In this document: positions 14,511 to 27,429 of the stretch, in pieces
Layout: every line of letters starts with the position of its first letter
Numbering within the stretch: position 1 is the first letter of the stretch
Source: Pontederia crassipes
Taxonomy: Eukaryota > Streptophyta > Magnoliopsida > Commelinales > Pontederiaceae
DNA: 64,000 nt
Direction of reading: 5' to 3'
NCBI GenBank assembly: GCA_030549335.1
Contig: CM060190.1
Span: 73,050,118 to 73,114,117 of the forward strand
Notes under the pieces: model-generated
Databases searched by the model: none
What the model saw: the letters and a program-made list of their open reading frames with translations, nothing else
Told to the model about the DNA's origin: nothing
Made by a program: the position numbers and the translations under genes

Positions 14511-15244
14511 GAAGAAGCGAAGATGAGAAACGGAGCTCTGCAAGTGCGGAAGAAGAGATGCGCATCAAATTGATTAACGGATCAGGACACGGGTTTACGG
14601 GTTTATCATAGTCGGCCTTTATACCCTATTTAACAATAATATTAATTTAATAATTAAAATTATTATTATGGTAAGAAATGTGTAGTGTGAATATGTAGTG
14701 CAATTGAAAATTTTACTCCACGTGAACAACACAAATAGTTAGTTGATTTTTTCAATAATACTAATTTGGTATAAGCATGTCTAGGATTGAATTAGCCATC
14801 CGAATTATTTGTTAATACTCTGCTAACACCCTCTTGGATATATAATATCAATTTAAGATGGTATTTGGCTGTATGTACATGAATTACTTTTTTTTCCATA
14901 GTCTACCGTCGGTATTCCGGAAGTGGTGTCGACAATTACTCTCTTTTTTTATTGGGACGTTTCTAATTTGGCATAGTAACAGCATGAGAGCTGATATGGC
15001 GTGTTCTTTTTACACGTTAAGATCGTATTATAGTAAGTTCACAATCACAGATGGTCACAATCAAGGCAACTAACAAGGACTAGATTTTGATCTTTCCTCA
15101 TAAGTCCTAGCAAAAGAAAAAAAGAAAGAAAAAAAATGCAATCCTTGGTTATAGTAAGTTTTTGTGTTAGTATTACCATATTAAGTAACTAAGAAAATTC
15201 AATAAAAAAATATGTGTGAACATTCATATTTTTTTTAATAATGA
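14511..15244. other. AT-rich intergenic DNA upstream of HINT
   Basis: Holds the HINT promoter side and AT-rich sequence with no supported gene. A segment at 15089-15146 is repeated at 18316-18372. Confidence 0.5.
15089..15146. repeat. Direct repeat A, left copy (partner 18316-18372)
   Basis: tttcctcataagt followed by an A/G-rich run and aaaaaaaatgcaatcctt appears here and again immediately after the gypsy LTR end. The two copies are imperfect. Confidence 0.75.
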
Positions 15245-18200
15245 GATATGTTAAATTTCGAGAATGAAATTTATTTTAAGGAGGTACAATGTAATATTTC
15301 AAATTTAATTCGTCTATCATTATATGTTTTAATATTATAATTTATGATTCATGAACGATATGATATATGTGTTTATTGTAATGTCACTTATCAAATTTTT
15401 AAAATTTTCTCAATTGAAATAAAGTATTAAAATATAATTAATAGACATGCTATGCCAAAGCATATACTCGTATCATTAAGTGTGCATATAGTTATTAACA
15501 TGTAGATTAAATTTCAAGAACCAATCAAATGTTGCCAAGTGGCATCTGGTTTTAATATAGAAAATATATGAATAAATTATTTGGGTTATATTATCATAAT
15601 ATATACTAAATAATGAATAATTACTGTCCATTAATAAGTTATTTTGAATGGCAAAATTCTATTAGATAAAGAGTTGCTCACATGCAAGTTGTCAGCAAAT
15701 TAGCAGCTTATCATCCCATGAACAGTTGATTTTTTCAATCACCTTTCTTGTGTGATAAAATTCGAAAAAATTCATCCTGACTCCATTACATGTCTAGAAA
15801 TAGCACCTAAATTAGAAGATCTTGATCCTTTCTATGGAGGACAGAAGAAATTCTACAACATCGATCACTCAAGGTGGAAATTATAACCCTAAGCTAATGG
15901 TCCTTTTCATGATCATCGTTTATTCGTCAAGTCTTCTTAAAAAATTATGAAATTTACTCTGATTAATCCTCTCTGAATATCTTTCGTCGATTTTTAGAAT
16001 CAAGTTAATATGATGTCTAGAGAGAAATTTATGTTCTTGTCTTTAAGGTATTATCACTTCATCCGCCGGAACTGTTACCTGATCTTGCAAAATTATCTAT
16101 TAAATCTAATATACCATAGTATTAAGTGATTTAGGGTATTAAAACTACAGATGTTAGGTTTCATTTACAATTGGAATCACTTGAAAATGATATGTGTAGT
16201 GAAAGTTATAAATATTTAACCGAGCCTTACTCAGCCTATCAGGATGAAACTTAGGGTGGATTATGTTATTATTTGTTAAATTTATTGTGTTCAGTCCAGA
16301 TAAATATAAATTTAAGTAATTTTATGAGTTGCACTAGAAAGTCTACGTTTGGAGAAAATTCAAAGTACCCAAATATGAACTAATTGTTATTTTATATAAA
16401 TAGTACAATTAAAGTCACTCAGTCTGTCAAAACACAAAAATACTATAGAAGTTAGGCTGCATCTTGATTTTCTTGAGATCAAATCATAATGAAATAAGGC
16501 CTCAAACTTTTATAAATTAAGATCTTAGTAATTTGGAAGTAAGCAAAATTGGAATGAAAAAAATTAATTATCAATGCAAGGAGATATGAGTTTTCTTTTA
16601 CTATGCATGCAATCTGTCATAATATTAGGTCAATTATTATGATAAATAGTTACTTAGGTTATAAGAGTTAATGCATGAATACCATGTAACATTTTTAATT
16701 ATTTATGTTTCATATATGATATGTTAGCCGTCATATCATAGTAGTAATATATTCCCTTACTATTATTGTTATAAGAGTAGATGAGTAAAATAGTAAAAAA
16801 GGGAAAGAAAATTTTTGTTAGCCCTTATATGTAAGTTAATTTTTCCTACTATATGTATGCACCTCTTTTGAATTCAGTGTAAAAATGATTGTTATATTTA
16901 TTGAAAATATTTCGGATATGTTCTTATGAACAGTATGCTGGAATGATTGATCAAATGATAGTACATTGAAAAGCATTTATGATATGTTATGGATTGATTT
17001 ATAAGTGCAATTCTATCCCATTTGAATGACTATTTGATTTGATTCATCTTCTAATATGTGAGATACAATTATTATATATGATGAATCATGCATTTGCATC
17101 TGCATGTATAGTGGTTGGAGTTAAGTGCTATATTATTGATGATGATGGGAGTCACTTTTAAAATTCAATACATCATTTTGTTCTTTAAAAATGGGATGAA
17201 ATAAAATGGAGCTAAGTCTCGTACGGAGCTAAGTGCTACACCGTGAGGGTGGGAACCACCTCTAGCATCTGTATGGGTCACCTTTGAAAACTATTTGTAG
17301 CTTTTTGATATGTTCCTCAGAGATGGGATGAGATAAGATGGAGCTAAGTGTATGCGAAGCTAAGTGCTACATCGTGAGGGTGGGAGCCACTTCTAGAATT
17401 CGTATGAGTCACTTCTGAAAATCATATATCGCTTTTTGATCTATTTTCCAGAAATGGAATAAGATGAGCTAAAGCTAAGAGTCGTGCGAAGCTAAGTGTT
17501 ACACTGTGAGGGTGAGAGTCATCTCTAGAATTCGTATGTGCCACTTCTGAAAGCTATTTGATCGACAATATAAACTGATCAGTTGATGATCTGTGCATTT
17601 ATATGAGAGTGTTGCATTTGCATACATATGTTTGATATGATTTATATGATATTGATTACAAGTTGAGTGCGACACTTCTAATTAGTATGTTATATACGTA
17701 ATTATCAAATGTATGAAAATACATATTTTAATTTTATGATTATTGCAATTTTTTTAATGTCTCACCGAATTAATTAGTTGGTAACACATTGACTATGAAT
17801 TATCAATTTATTGAGCTATTTTAGCTCTCTGTTATTTCTGATATCTTTTAAATTAATATACTTATTTGGGTTGCGTGAGTTGGTAATCCTAGCATGATGC
17901 TAAGGTATTGAGGGAAGTTATTCTCACGTCATTTAATTAGGATGTCGAGAGAATTAATTTTGTATATTATAGAAGTGTCATTTTATATTTGTAAGAAGGC
18001 AAAATTCTTTTGATGAAATGTAAAACTTAAGAAGTATTAATCCATTCTAAAATGATTAGAGTTATAGTTATTTTTAAAATGTACTTTTTGTACTTGAAAT
18101 GATGTCAATAAAGAATCGTCGAACATTTCTACGTATATTACTCAAAAAAATTGACACAATACATCCAAAAATTCTTGACGGTATCGAGCAGAAACAACTT

Positions 18201-18315
18201 GTTCTTCCTAAATACCCCAATTCAAGGCACTTAATTTGATTTCTTAACTTTTTGTATTTGTTTTATATGTGTAATTTATTTAATAATATATTTTTATTTA
18301 AATCCGATCGTGACA
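15245..18315 (+). mobile_element. Ty3/gypsy 3' end and long LTR (Del/Tekay-like)
   Basis: The segment at 15255-15285, aaatttcgagaatgaaattt followed by a polypurine aaggagg, resembles the end of the pol ORF and polypurine tract of Tekay/Del-type gypsy elements. The inferred LTR starts TGTAATATTTC at 15290 and ends GATCGTGACA at 18315, about 3.03 kb with TG..CA ends. The internal region is missing on the left, so only one LTR is visible. Three to four tandem repeats lie inside it. No clear 5-bp target duplication was found. The family call rests on remembered 3'-end similarity. Confidence 0.55.
17189..17570. repeat. Three-unit tandem repeat (about 125-135 bp) in the LTR
   Basis: Units begin near 17189, 17324 and 17454 with atgggatga or atggaataa. 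Each contains gaagctaagtgctaca, gtgagggtggga and ccacttctagaattcgtatg-like blocks. A more degenerate fourth unit precedes them from about 17110. Confidence 0.85.
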
Positions 18316-18372
18316 GTTTCCTCATAAGTTGTAACAAAATAAAGAAAGAAAAAAAATGCAATCCTTTGCTTC
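18316..18372. repeat. Direct repeat A, right copy
   Basis: Partner of 15089-15146. It directly abuts the 3' end of the gypsy LTR. The remaining DNA to 18895 is the 3' flank of NF-YC, with a short GA run near 18722 and no gene seen. Confidence 0.75.
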
Positions 18373-18895
18373 AGTGTTCAATTTTTGTCGGACTATAAGG
18401 TAACACAATCCGTTTTAATAAAATTCCCAGGACAAATCAAGCTTTCATTGACAGATTGGTTTGAACACAGATTTTTGAACGAGGAATGACACAAATATGG
18501 ACCTGTAAAAATTTTACTTTGAGAATAATCACCATCAACTGCATCTATTAACATAAAAAAGAACACAGACATAAAAAAGAACACCGTTATCGTGCGACCA
18601 CAGCACAACCATGTCAAAAAAAATTCCATAAAAAAGTTGAAGGTTGTATCAGTTTTCTAGCCTAGAGTAAGCAATGATTTCTTTTTGCTGCCAATCACGA
18701 ACAAGCTGAACCCGAAAAAAGAGAGAGAGAGAGAGAGAGATTTACACACCGAGCCACCATTCAATCACGGGATAGAAAAGAGTCTCCAACATCTATGAGC
18801 GCCTATAAAATTACAACCATAAAGTCAAGCTTTCTCCTCGAACAGGTCCGAGCCATGTCCAAAATCTCCAAATGCAAAGTCAGTTACCCACTAAT

Positions 18896-19717
18896 TCAAT
18901 CACTCTCTGACTGATGTTGTTGTGCCTCCCGTTGTTGTGGCTGTGCCTGAGGCGGCTGCCACATGTAAGCCATCGGACGAGGCTGTTGTGCTGCATACAT
19001 TGCTCCTGCAGATGTTGGATCAACCGGCTTTCCCATGATCATTCCGGCACCAGGAACCTGATGTTGTGCTGGCACATAGTAGTAAGGGATTGTATCGCCC
19101 GAGGGACCTACAGAGGATAAAGCAGCTCTTGGCATCTCAAGACCCTCATCCTTCAGTTCATCTCTAGGAACTATATCAACTAAGAAATCGAATATGTCAG
19201 TCCTGGTTATAGCAGCAGCTATGTCATTCTTCTGCAATGTTCTTCTTTTATTCTCTTCAGTATGTATCCAAGATCTTAATGTCAACTCCAATATAAACAT
19301 CTCACATGCCTTGGCAAAAACCACAGGGGCTTCTGCAGAGATCATGCGGACATCCTCATCTGCCTTCATGATCTTCTTTATCCGAGCAAGAGGTAGGCTG
19401 TGGTTCTTAAAATCGGTTGTTTGCTCAACCTCTACCATCTGATTAGACCAGAATGCCTGCAACTGCTGCTGCTGCTGTTGCTGTTGCTGATGATGGAACT
19501 GCTGAACTTGTTGGTATGCAAGTTGCTGCTGGCTTGCAAGTTGGCCTGGGGCAGTAGAAAATCCTGACATAGCCTGGGTAGCAGAAGGTATAGCTCCTAT
19601 CATGCTTGGAGCTCCAGTGACCATTGCTGCTGGTTGGTAGGTTGGGGCAGCATAAGCTACTTGGGCAGCACCAGGAACAACCCCGATGACAGGTTGAGGT
19701 GTAGTAGTCGGCTCCAT
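18896..19717 (-). CDS. NF-YC: Nuclear factor Y subunit C (CCAAT-binding histone-fold protein)
   Basis: Subunit of the heterotrimeric NF-Y factor. It pairs with NF-YB through a histone-fold domain and, with NF-YA, binds CCAAT boxes in the nucleus. The 273-residue coding region lies in one exon. The histone fold covers about residues 106-186 and includes [33 protein letters not shown] and [13 protein letters not shown], all characteristic of NF-YC. A polyglutamine run lies at residues 77-85, and Gln/Pro-rich tails lie on both sides, with a Q/P-rich C-terminus. The ATG at 19715-19717 (MEPTTTPQ) is chosen because the preceding in-frame codons (TTG ATC) give no upstream ATG. A 7-codon upstream ORF lies in the leader. 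A 5' UTR intron is likely, as is common in this family. Confidence 0.96.
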   Translation of the reverse strand: MEPTTTPQPVIGVVPGAAQVAYAAPTYQPAAMVTGAPSMIGAIPSATQAMSGFSTAPGQLASQQQLAYQQVQQFHHQQQQQQQQQLQAFWSNQMVEVEQTTDFKNHSLPLARIKKIMKADEDVRMISAEAPVVFAKACEMFILELTLRSWIHTEENKRRTLQKNDIAAAITRTDIFDFLVDIVPRDELKDEGLEMPRAALSSVGPSGDTIPYYYVPAQHQVPGAGMIMGKPVDPTSAGAMYAAQQPRPMAYMWQPPQAQPQQREAQQHQSESD

Positions 19718-19738
19718 GATCAAGAACCCTTGTCACAC

Positions 19739-19762
19739 CTACGCCAGTTCTGTGCCAAGCAT
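19739..19762 (-). promoter_or_regulatory. Short upstream ORF in the NF-YC leader
   Basis: An ATG at 19760-19762 opens a 7-codon ORF ending in TAG. It sits just after the inferred splice acceptor (gcag at about 19765-19768) and ends 21 bp before the NF-YC ATG, so it would lie in the mature mRNA and could reduce initiation. Confidence 0.5.
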
Positions 19763-21301
19763 AACTGCAACAAATGATAAGAGATATGAATCTCAATGAT
19801 AGCAAGATGACTCATGACAACAAACTTTTGAACTCAAAATGCTTCACTACAATTTCAATGTCAGGAAATGGGCAAGTCATCCCCCAACACTTGTTATATG
19901 TATACATACAATTATATAGGATCAAGATGAATCTTTTATTTTCTATTTGCAGAGATATATCATGTTTAATGCACAATAGAATGGAATTCTGTCAATGTAG
20001 GTTGTTACAAATCCAATAAACATTTCACTTAAAAGAAGAAAAGAGAAAAGTCTTAGGCCAGCTGTGAAATACCAGATATCCCTTGTTCTTCTTATTAATC
20101 AATACACCTTTGCTCTTTAATCAAGCATTGCAATTATTTCAGCTAATCGACAGATCAAATATGGTCCATATATTTAATTAATAGGTCAATTATGACCCAT
20201 AATTACATTCATTGCAGAAAAACAAGCATGTTTTGTCTTTCGCTGCAGCGATAATAAAGATTTACATTAGCTTATAGAACATCCAGAAGAGATGCATTTT
20301 TTCACAATTTCGAAATTACTTTATTATATCACAATGGTGGGATGATAGAACCCAAAAGAAACGGTAAGTTAATTTTATCAATTACAATGAAATGTGAGCA
20401 CGTGGTAAGTAATTAGGTCACCTCGAACCATGAGATATATGTGAAATCAACCCAAAAGAAATGATAAGTTATTTTATCAATTAGATTTTCATCTGAACAA
20501 GTTCATGTCCAGAAGTTTTGTTCTTCTCTTAGTACCAAAATGGCATGAAACCGTGAGTTGTCCCCTCTCTGTGTACAAACTTTTCACATTAGTTGTTATG
20601 TATAATCACGGGATTTGCCTCAAAGGGAGAGTGGCTTTAAGTCTAATATGCTGAGATCAATGTAAAATTCAAGGTCTGAAATACTTCATATGTGTTACAA
20701 TGTTCTAGAAGATTGCTAGCAAGTATTTCTATTAGATACTTAAAATCACTAGTTACCTACACTAGGCAAAACCAAACTTCAAGGTAGTCATATGGAGCCA
20801 AAATGGTTAGCTCACAAATACAAGGACACAATTCTGTGTATCTAGAATACGACAATGATGCATAGAATCAAGAGATAGTGGTCAATAACCCCACAATTTG
20901 CAACATCCCACTGACCGAGATGGGCACCTCACAGTGACACATCATGTCTGCTATGTGGTGAGACAAAGGAGGACATCACCCATTGCAGGCCCGACATCCC
21001 GAGGCATCTGACAGCAGACGAGCATTGCAGGCCTATTCTCATCCAATTCGGAGACTGTGTGGCAGTTCACTTTGTGGTTTGGCTCGTCAGAGACGCCTTT
21101 GGCAACCTTTTTGGCTGATGCCTAGGGCATCTGACTCCAGCGCAATTGAGTCATCTTTTGTGGGGAGAGATGTCATGTTGAGCGTATTGTACACATCTTC
21201 TTTCTTATCCGGGAGTGGGGTTTTGATTAGCTGAGACATTTTCCATCTTTTGCTGCTCTCCCTTTGAGAGCTCACACTTGTACATGACTTTGAGTTCCCA
21301 G

Positions 21302-21302
<1 letters not shown>

Positions 21303-21344
<42 letters not shown>
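21303..21344. repeat. (AT)n microsatellite
   Basis: About 21 TA units in the NF-YC leader intron. Confidence 0.95.
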
Positions 21345-21348
<4 letters not shown>

Positions 21349-21370
21349 AAAAACATCCCACTTACAAGTA

Positions 21371-21460
21371 CAACAACAAACAACAACAAAGCCTTATCCC
21401 ACTAGGTGGGGTCGGCTACATGGATCATACAACGCCATATTCGTTGATCCATGTTCATAA
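21371..21460 (-). mobile_element. TTG-tailed retroposon, copy 3 (partial)
   Basis: A reverse-strand 3' portion of the family: CAA-repeat tail, gccttatcccactaggtggg, then the full hairpin segment. Its hairpin loop is longer than in copy 1 (it contains atggcgtt). The 5' part is missing and I could not see a convincing target duplication. Confidence 0.75.
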
Positions 21461-22830
21461 GGTAGTCCTATTTATATCAATTGGTCAAAAGCACATGGAT
21501 CCTCAAAATTGCAAATGTGGATTCTGGATTTCTACTGCATAGACTCGAGCAAATAGATCATAACTTTCAATAGAAAGCTGCGATGAATAAAGTGATGTTG
21601 CATGGAAACTTGACTTTTGGACCTGATATATAATTTGACAATAATCCGTGAACTAATGATTTAAAAACATGAATGACAACACAAGAAACTCCTATGTAAC
21701 AGGCGGTGAAGTTGAGCAAGTCACCAATTTGGCACCAGTTGGAGTCCCATGCCTCAGCATCGTGATACAAACCCAGCACCTCTCAGAACTTATTTTTAGA
21801 AAGAAATGTGCAATAAACATCTAGTGCTTAAACAAAGCATTAACTAGCTACAAATACAAGGTGATCATTAACTAATATCTGTAACTGCCAGCTAGAAGTG
21901 GGCTGCAAGGATGTCTTCTCCTCTCAGTTATATCATGGGTCCTCCACTACTTCCCTGCCGCCATAAAATAAGTTCTGAGAGGTGCTGGGTTTGTATCACA
22001 TCGCTGCTGCCAATACTCACTAAACATGTCAATGGCTCTTTGGCTTTCATGATATTTCCAAGCCAAGACAAGAAGATGCCGTTTTTGACTGCCTAATACA
22101 GCTACAAACAAGGACTACAACAATGGACAACCTAGTATCATCCCGAAGTTCTCTTACAGCATACCCTGGGACTAAAATGTCATACACATCCAACAACAAG
22201 ACAAAGAAAATAACCTATGGCAACAGATTCTTCTTCTTAAGAATTAACATCAAACTCGCAAACGAAGGTTCGGTCACTCTTCCTCGATTACGAAGCCCTT
22301 CAACAGAACGCAGGCCTATTCCAAACCAATGGCACAAGGACAACACAACAGTTCATAATCGATACACTAAACAATGTTTCTATCCATAATTTTCTTTTTC
22401 TTGTCTATGGTAGATTAAATTGTAGCAAACAGTACACGACTCACGGGAACAATAATCATCAGAAAGGTCTACAAATCAATAGAGACGATTCGGGAGAACG
22501 TACAGAATCGTCGAAAACAAAAATCCAAATTAAGAGGCAGAACCACGTGTGTAATCAATCGGGAAGTACAAAACCTTCAAACTTTTCGACTAAAGCTGTA
22601 AATACCCCCGAAAAGACACTTTGAAGTTCCAGCAAAAAAAGAACACGAAAGCAGCAACAAATTGAGAGCTAGGAAGGGGATAAAAATCGGTTCTTTCTTC
22701 CACTGACCTCGGAGCAGAAGCGGGTGAGAGGAGAGTTGTACGCCTTCGGAAACCCTAAAAAGGGTGCGAGAACGAGACGAACGAGAGAAAAGGAGCAAAA
22801 AAAAATTGGAGTCGGGGAAGGAGGGAAAAA

Positions 22831-23913
22831 GAAGAAAAGGCCCAAAGTGGGGGAGGTCGCATAGGGAAGAGTTAGGTCGCGGTCGCCACGTGTCGCGACA
22901 ACTAAGAAGGTTCCTTCCACGTGGGAGCAGGACATTGGAATGGGGTATAGCTTTTTCGCTGTACGCTGTCGTCATCTGGGGAAAGGGTCGTCCTCGTCGA
23001 AGTCAGACATGGCAATTCCGTGATTACGGCGCCATGCTGGAGGCATTTTTACGGCGGGGCGATCTCAACAGGTCAACAAACTCCAACTTTTGCCCAAGGT
23101 ATTTAAATATGGGGATTTTATATAGAGAGGAGTTAAATGTACCAATATTTATTAAGTTTAAACTGCCGACGTAAAGTTTTGAATATATATATATATATAT
23201 CGCAAAAAAATAACTTTTTTTTTCATGATGTTTGAATTATTTGACTCTGTAAAAGACTGAAAGTACTTTTAATTTTACATATCACATCAATGACGATCTG
23301 GAAATGTGTATATGCATATATTTATATTCAAATCGTCGGACCAGGTTTCTGTCGAACAAAAATCATTTCTTGTAATAAAATTTTCATTCTGCGAACCACA
23401 AAAGTGTAACGTCTTTTTTCCTTATAAACGCATATATATGTATATATATATATTTGTTTCATATCCAAAATATAATGTTTTTTAAAGTCGATATTAAATT
23501 AGTTATTTTTTAACGACTTATATTAGTTTTTTGTGTGTTTCGTTCTAATTCATTCAATCGTTACATCTGTCGAATAATTATTAAATAAATTTATTAATTA
23601 AATGAAAATTAATTATTAATTTTGCCAAACAGTACTAGTCATAATTGTACTAGAAACTAAATATTTGTTGGTCCGTTTAAGTGTCATACCTTTCCATGTT
23701 CTACAAGCTGAACGAAAATACTATATATCAAGAACTTTAAGCACAAGGAATAAGTTCAAAATTAACCCCGCAAAAGAAAGTTCATGATCCACCAAACGCC
23801 CAAATAACACTACAGTCGTGAGGCCTCTTTTGAATTTTTTGAATAAAAAGCAGGACTATAGAACAAGTAACTAGGTTCCAAAAGAGAATTAATGGCAACA
23901 AAAGATTGTTTGG
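22831..23913. other. Intergenic region upstream of NF-YC / downstream of TRAPPC3
   Basis: Promoter side of NF-YC with two CACGTG-type (G-box) cores, near 22887 and 22919, then AT-rich DNA with short AT runs. No gene seen. Confidence 0.45.
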
Positions 23914-26798
23914 TTAATCGTCTTCTTTGTATGGGTATTCCTCTGGAACTTGTTTCAGAAGCTTTACTCTCAGCTCATAAACATCATCACCATACAGCAT
24001 ATCACGAACCCAGGTGACTTCGGTCTTCATCGAGACCTTGACCAAAAGAAATATGTCAGTTTGAACATCATACACTGAATGGATGACTCTCGACCGCACT
24101 ATGTTGCATAGAGTTGGATTATGCAAAACAACAACAATAATAAGATGTATAATATGGTATTAGATTTAGGATGAAAGACGGCTAACAGTTGTGTAAATAC
24201 TAAATATTGTCAGAATGTTCCAAGAACATCTTTGAAAGCAACTACCTGTCTCATTATTGTGTGGAAGGCATCAAAATAAAATATGGGAGAAAAAGATACA
24301 TCAAAGAACATGACTCCAGTCACTCCACAATCAAGTAACTATTTAAGTTAGCACACTTGCACTAAAACAAATATCAAGAAGTCAAAACACAATCAGTTTC
24401 AGTAAAGATAATCAAGTTGGGAAAAAGGAAATGAAGCCCAAGATGACAAGGTTTGTTCCCACCTTCAACATCAGATCATGCTAAAAGGGTCAAATCTCAA
24501 AAGTTTTATTCAAATTAAACTTTTTCACAAGTTGGACTTAGTTTTATTAACAAATTTGCCTTTTAGTTTTCTGTGAATCAGAGATAAGGAAATCAGACAC
24601 AGTTCAGAATGCACTGCATGGATCAGAAGGCTACTTGAAAAAGAGAGAACATATAGAAAATAAACCCCTCCCCTCTAATCAATTTTCAATCATGCTGATG
24701 AGAAACATATACACCGAACCTATATATCCTATTAGTTAGATGGACCCATGAAATTATCCCATCTATGATGATGTCAAAAAGAGAAAGTTAGCAAAAATTA
24801 GTTCTTCCAAGGTTTAGAAAAAATATTTTGCAGCTGTTTTATTCGCACTATATTGAATGTTCACAGACATAAGGGAGAGACCAACCATCTCCAGTGCTCC
24901 TCGAATGACTCCACTCAAGACATTGCAGTACTTGAGGCCTTGACATGTATCAGGAAGTTCGACAAAATCTACCAGTGGATTATCCTCAAAAACAAGGCTG
25001 CAACATGTGCCCTCAGAATCCCAATTTGTTACAGATGCAGCAATACCTAAGAACATCTTGAAGCCAACCTGATTCAAGCATTTAGATTATGCATTAGAGA
25101 AACATTATAGCACAGAATTCTGAATATAATGTGGTTCAATTCTCAACAGGTTTAAGATGAATCAAAACTAAACAAAAAAAAAGCAATAAGATTATCAGAA
25201 TTGGAAAACATCAAGGCAGAAGCACCCTCATGTCAAGAACAATTTATTCAATTAGTACCTTCGCGATGACATCAGCTGTCTCCTTGAAATCCACACATCT
25301 GGATACATTGGACTTTGATAGAAACTCGTCAATTAATCGCACTCCAATATTATAACCCCTGGAGAATATGAACTTAACTATGAAAAGAACGAGTAAATTA
25401 TGATGCTGATAATGAGTAAATTATGATGCTGATAATGAAACATAGGAATCTACGTAGGAAACTGCTACAGACAGTACAACTGGAACAAATCAAATTAGAG
25501 AATCTAAAAGGACAATGACAGAAGAAAGCAAAATGCTTGATTTAGAAAAGAAGTGAGCAATACATTTCTTCCTAAAGGGGCTAATAAGATACACATTCCA
25601 ATAAATGGACAGAAATCAAAGGGCTGCCCTGGTTACGTGAATTTGTAGAGCAATGAAATCAACCATCATCTTGGGTTTCAGTAAACATAAAAGGTTCACA
25701 TTTGTTATTTTGGTTTCAATTTCCAATAATCTGTATCAAATCAGTAATCAACCTCAATGGCTAACATGATTTTCCTGTCTCTTTCAAGGTTGAAACAAAT
25801 ACTGAAATTACCCCATTTCAACTCCATATATGTTAAGAACAAAAGCAAAAGTTTATGCATAATGCGTCAATAACAAATCCTCAACCACAATTGCATATTA
25901 CTTCTAATTTTCATCACCTAATTTGGAATTGGTTGATACAAGAAACAGGTACAGGGCATATGTTATGTTACATGGGTTCATCAATTAATGTAACAGCTAA
26001 TTACATTCGTTGTCGCACATTAAGCATACTCGGATGCATATTTCACAATTTTACAGGATAGTTTCATTCTCCCGCTTTAGGTCAATGAACCCAGACCTTG
26101 CCTTCAGGAGCCATCAAAACACTCCTTAGAAATACACCCACAGACAGTAAACGTTAGCACAATTTCCTTCAAAAAAATTTACTTCAAGTTATTTCGCCCG
26201 AAACAAAGCATGCAACACAGGAATTCAACTTCAAATGCGACAGTAAAAATGCAGATTTGATGTTCCTTAAGTTTATCCCATCTACGTATGTCTTATTCAG
26301 TTCTACACTCAGGTAATGGCAATAACCATTGCAGAATGGATAATAAAAAGGCAACATTTAAAATTATGCATTGGGCATACGAATCGTTTAAGAAGAACGC
26401 AACTTGAATTGGAAAAGAAAAAAAGGAATTCGACCCGATCAACTATGGATTTGCAAAATTAAAACGGGGAGATTTGGTTTCTTACTTACATCTGATCGAG
26501 TTGCTTGTTGACTTCCTCCACCTCCTCCAGATCCGTGAGCAGCTGCCGAACGATCGCTCCGTACGTGAGCGTGAACAACTCTGCATTCTGATCCCACCAA
26601 AAACAAAACCGCCAAGGAGTGTAGGAGGGAAGCCAAAAAAGGAGGACCGGAAATTGTTGAACGAAATGAATAGGATGCGACCAAAAATCGATCAAACGGG
26701 GCAATGAATGAACGGGAAGTTTGGGAACTAGGGTTCCTTACAACGCGTTCGACGCTGGCGAAGACGGCGTCGCCGGTCCTCGGGGCGATCGGAGCCAT
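23914..26798 (-). CDS. TRAPPC3: TRAPP complex subunit 3 (BET3 homologue)
   Basis: Core subunit of the TRAPP tethering complexes, which act as exchange factor and tether for Rab/Ypt1-type GTPases in ER-to-Golgi traffic. Five reverse-strand exons, 26742-26798, 26490-26587, 25259-25358, 24886-25068 and 23914-24036, give 186 residues, the usual plant length. Hallmarks are NAELFTLTYGAIVRQL, VNKQLDQMGYNIGVRL, the SNVSRC segment whose cysteine (residue 73) matches the acylated cysteine of BET3, ADVIAKVGFKMFLGI, FEDNPLVDFVELP and GVIRGALEMV. The C-terminus is acidic (KEDD). The start is the first ATG (MAPIAPRTGD). No oddities were seen. Confidence 0.96.
25383..25440. repeat. 22-bp tandem duplication in TRAPPC3 intron
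   Basis: gagtaaattatgatgctgat is repeated twice with only minor difference in the intron between exons 3 and 2. Confidence 0.7.
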
Positions 26799-27269
26799 CG
26801 GCAGCGGCGGTACGATAGCTTCGCGTTTCGTAGCGAGTAAAAAGAAGCGAAATGAGTGAAGAAAATGGAAAACGAAGAGATCTTTGGAGAAGAATTAGAA
26901 GACAAAAAAAGGAATAAAATATAGCTATATGTAACGAACGGTGGTGATCATGCGCCGTCGAGTAACCGATGGTTGGCTTTCTTCATTGCGTGTAAAATTA
27001 TTCTTTTTAATATTATCATAATTTAACTTTTTAATATTATCAGAAAATAAAAATGCACTATAATAAAGGTCTTTGTATATATGGTAATAATATTTATAAG
27101 TCTAAAACTAAAAAAATGCAGAAGTAAATCTAATTTGATTAAACATAAAAGTCTATTTCTCAAAACTTTAAATTTAAATATAAAATAAGAAGTGTAGTGT
27201 AAATTTGTTTTTATTTTCATAATTTTCTCAAAAATTTTAAAAAACTATCATTTTTATTGTATTATATAA

Positions 27270-27429
27270 GAAATTAATGTACTTAAGAGCATTATGAAGG
27301 GATGCTAAGTTAAATCTCATCATTTAAAAATATCGATTATTTCAATTGGATCAATGAATTAAAAGTTGAAATGCGTTCAGCATCTCTTCATAGTAGAAGA
27401 TGAAGATGCTCTCAAAGTACATTAATCTC
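27270..27429. mobile_element. Mutator-type MITE with 9-bp target duplication
   Basis: A 160-bp fold-back element. The left end gaaattaatgtactt and the reverse complement of the right end, gagattaatgtactt, match, and further in both arms contain agagcat and a gatgct block. It is bounded by attatataa at 27261-27269 and 27430-27438, a perfect 9-bp direct repeat as expected for Mutator-superfamily insertions. No coding capacity. Confidence 0.8.

Larger units (their letters stand above)
19765..22830 (-). other. Inferred 5' UTR exon and intron of NF-YC
   Basis: A donor gtcagt at about 22702-22707 follows a pyrimidine-rich segment (22708 to about 22830) containing agggtttccg. The acceptor ttgttgcag lies at 19765. 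This implies a leader intron of about 2.9 kb. The intron holds an AT microsatellite, a TTG-tailed retroposon fragment and no supported coding sequence. Splicing is inferred from signals only, and additional leader exons are possible. Confidence 0.5.

Noticed and set aside
19715-19723. NF-YC start two codons upstream (M-I-M reading)
   Set aside because: The upstream codon is TTG, not ATG. The ATG at 19715-19717 is the supported start.
20983-21234. 83-codon ORF in the NF-YC leader intron
   Set aside because: No recognisable protein. The segment runs into an AT microsatellite and a retroposon and may be an unidentified repeat tail.
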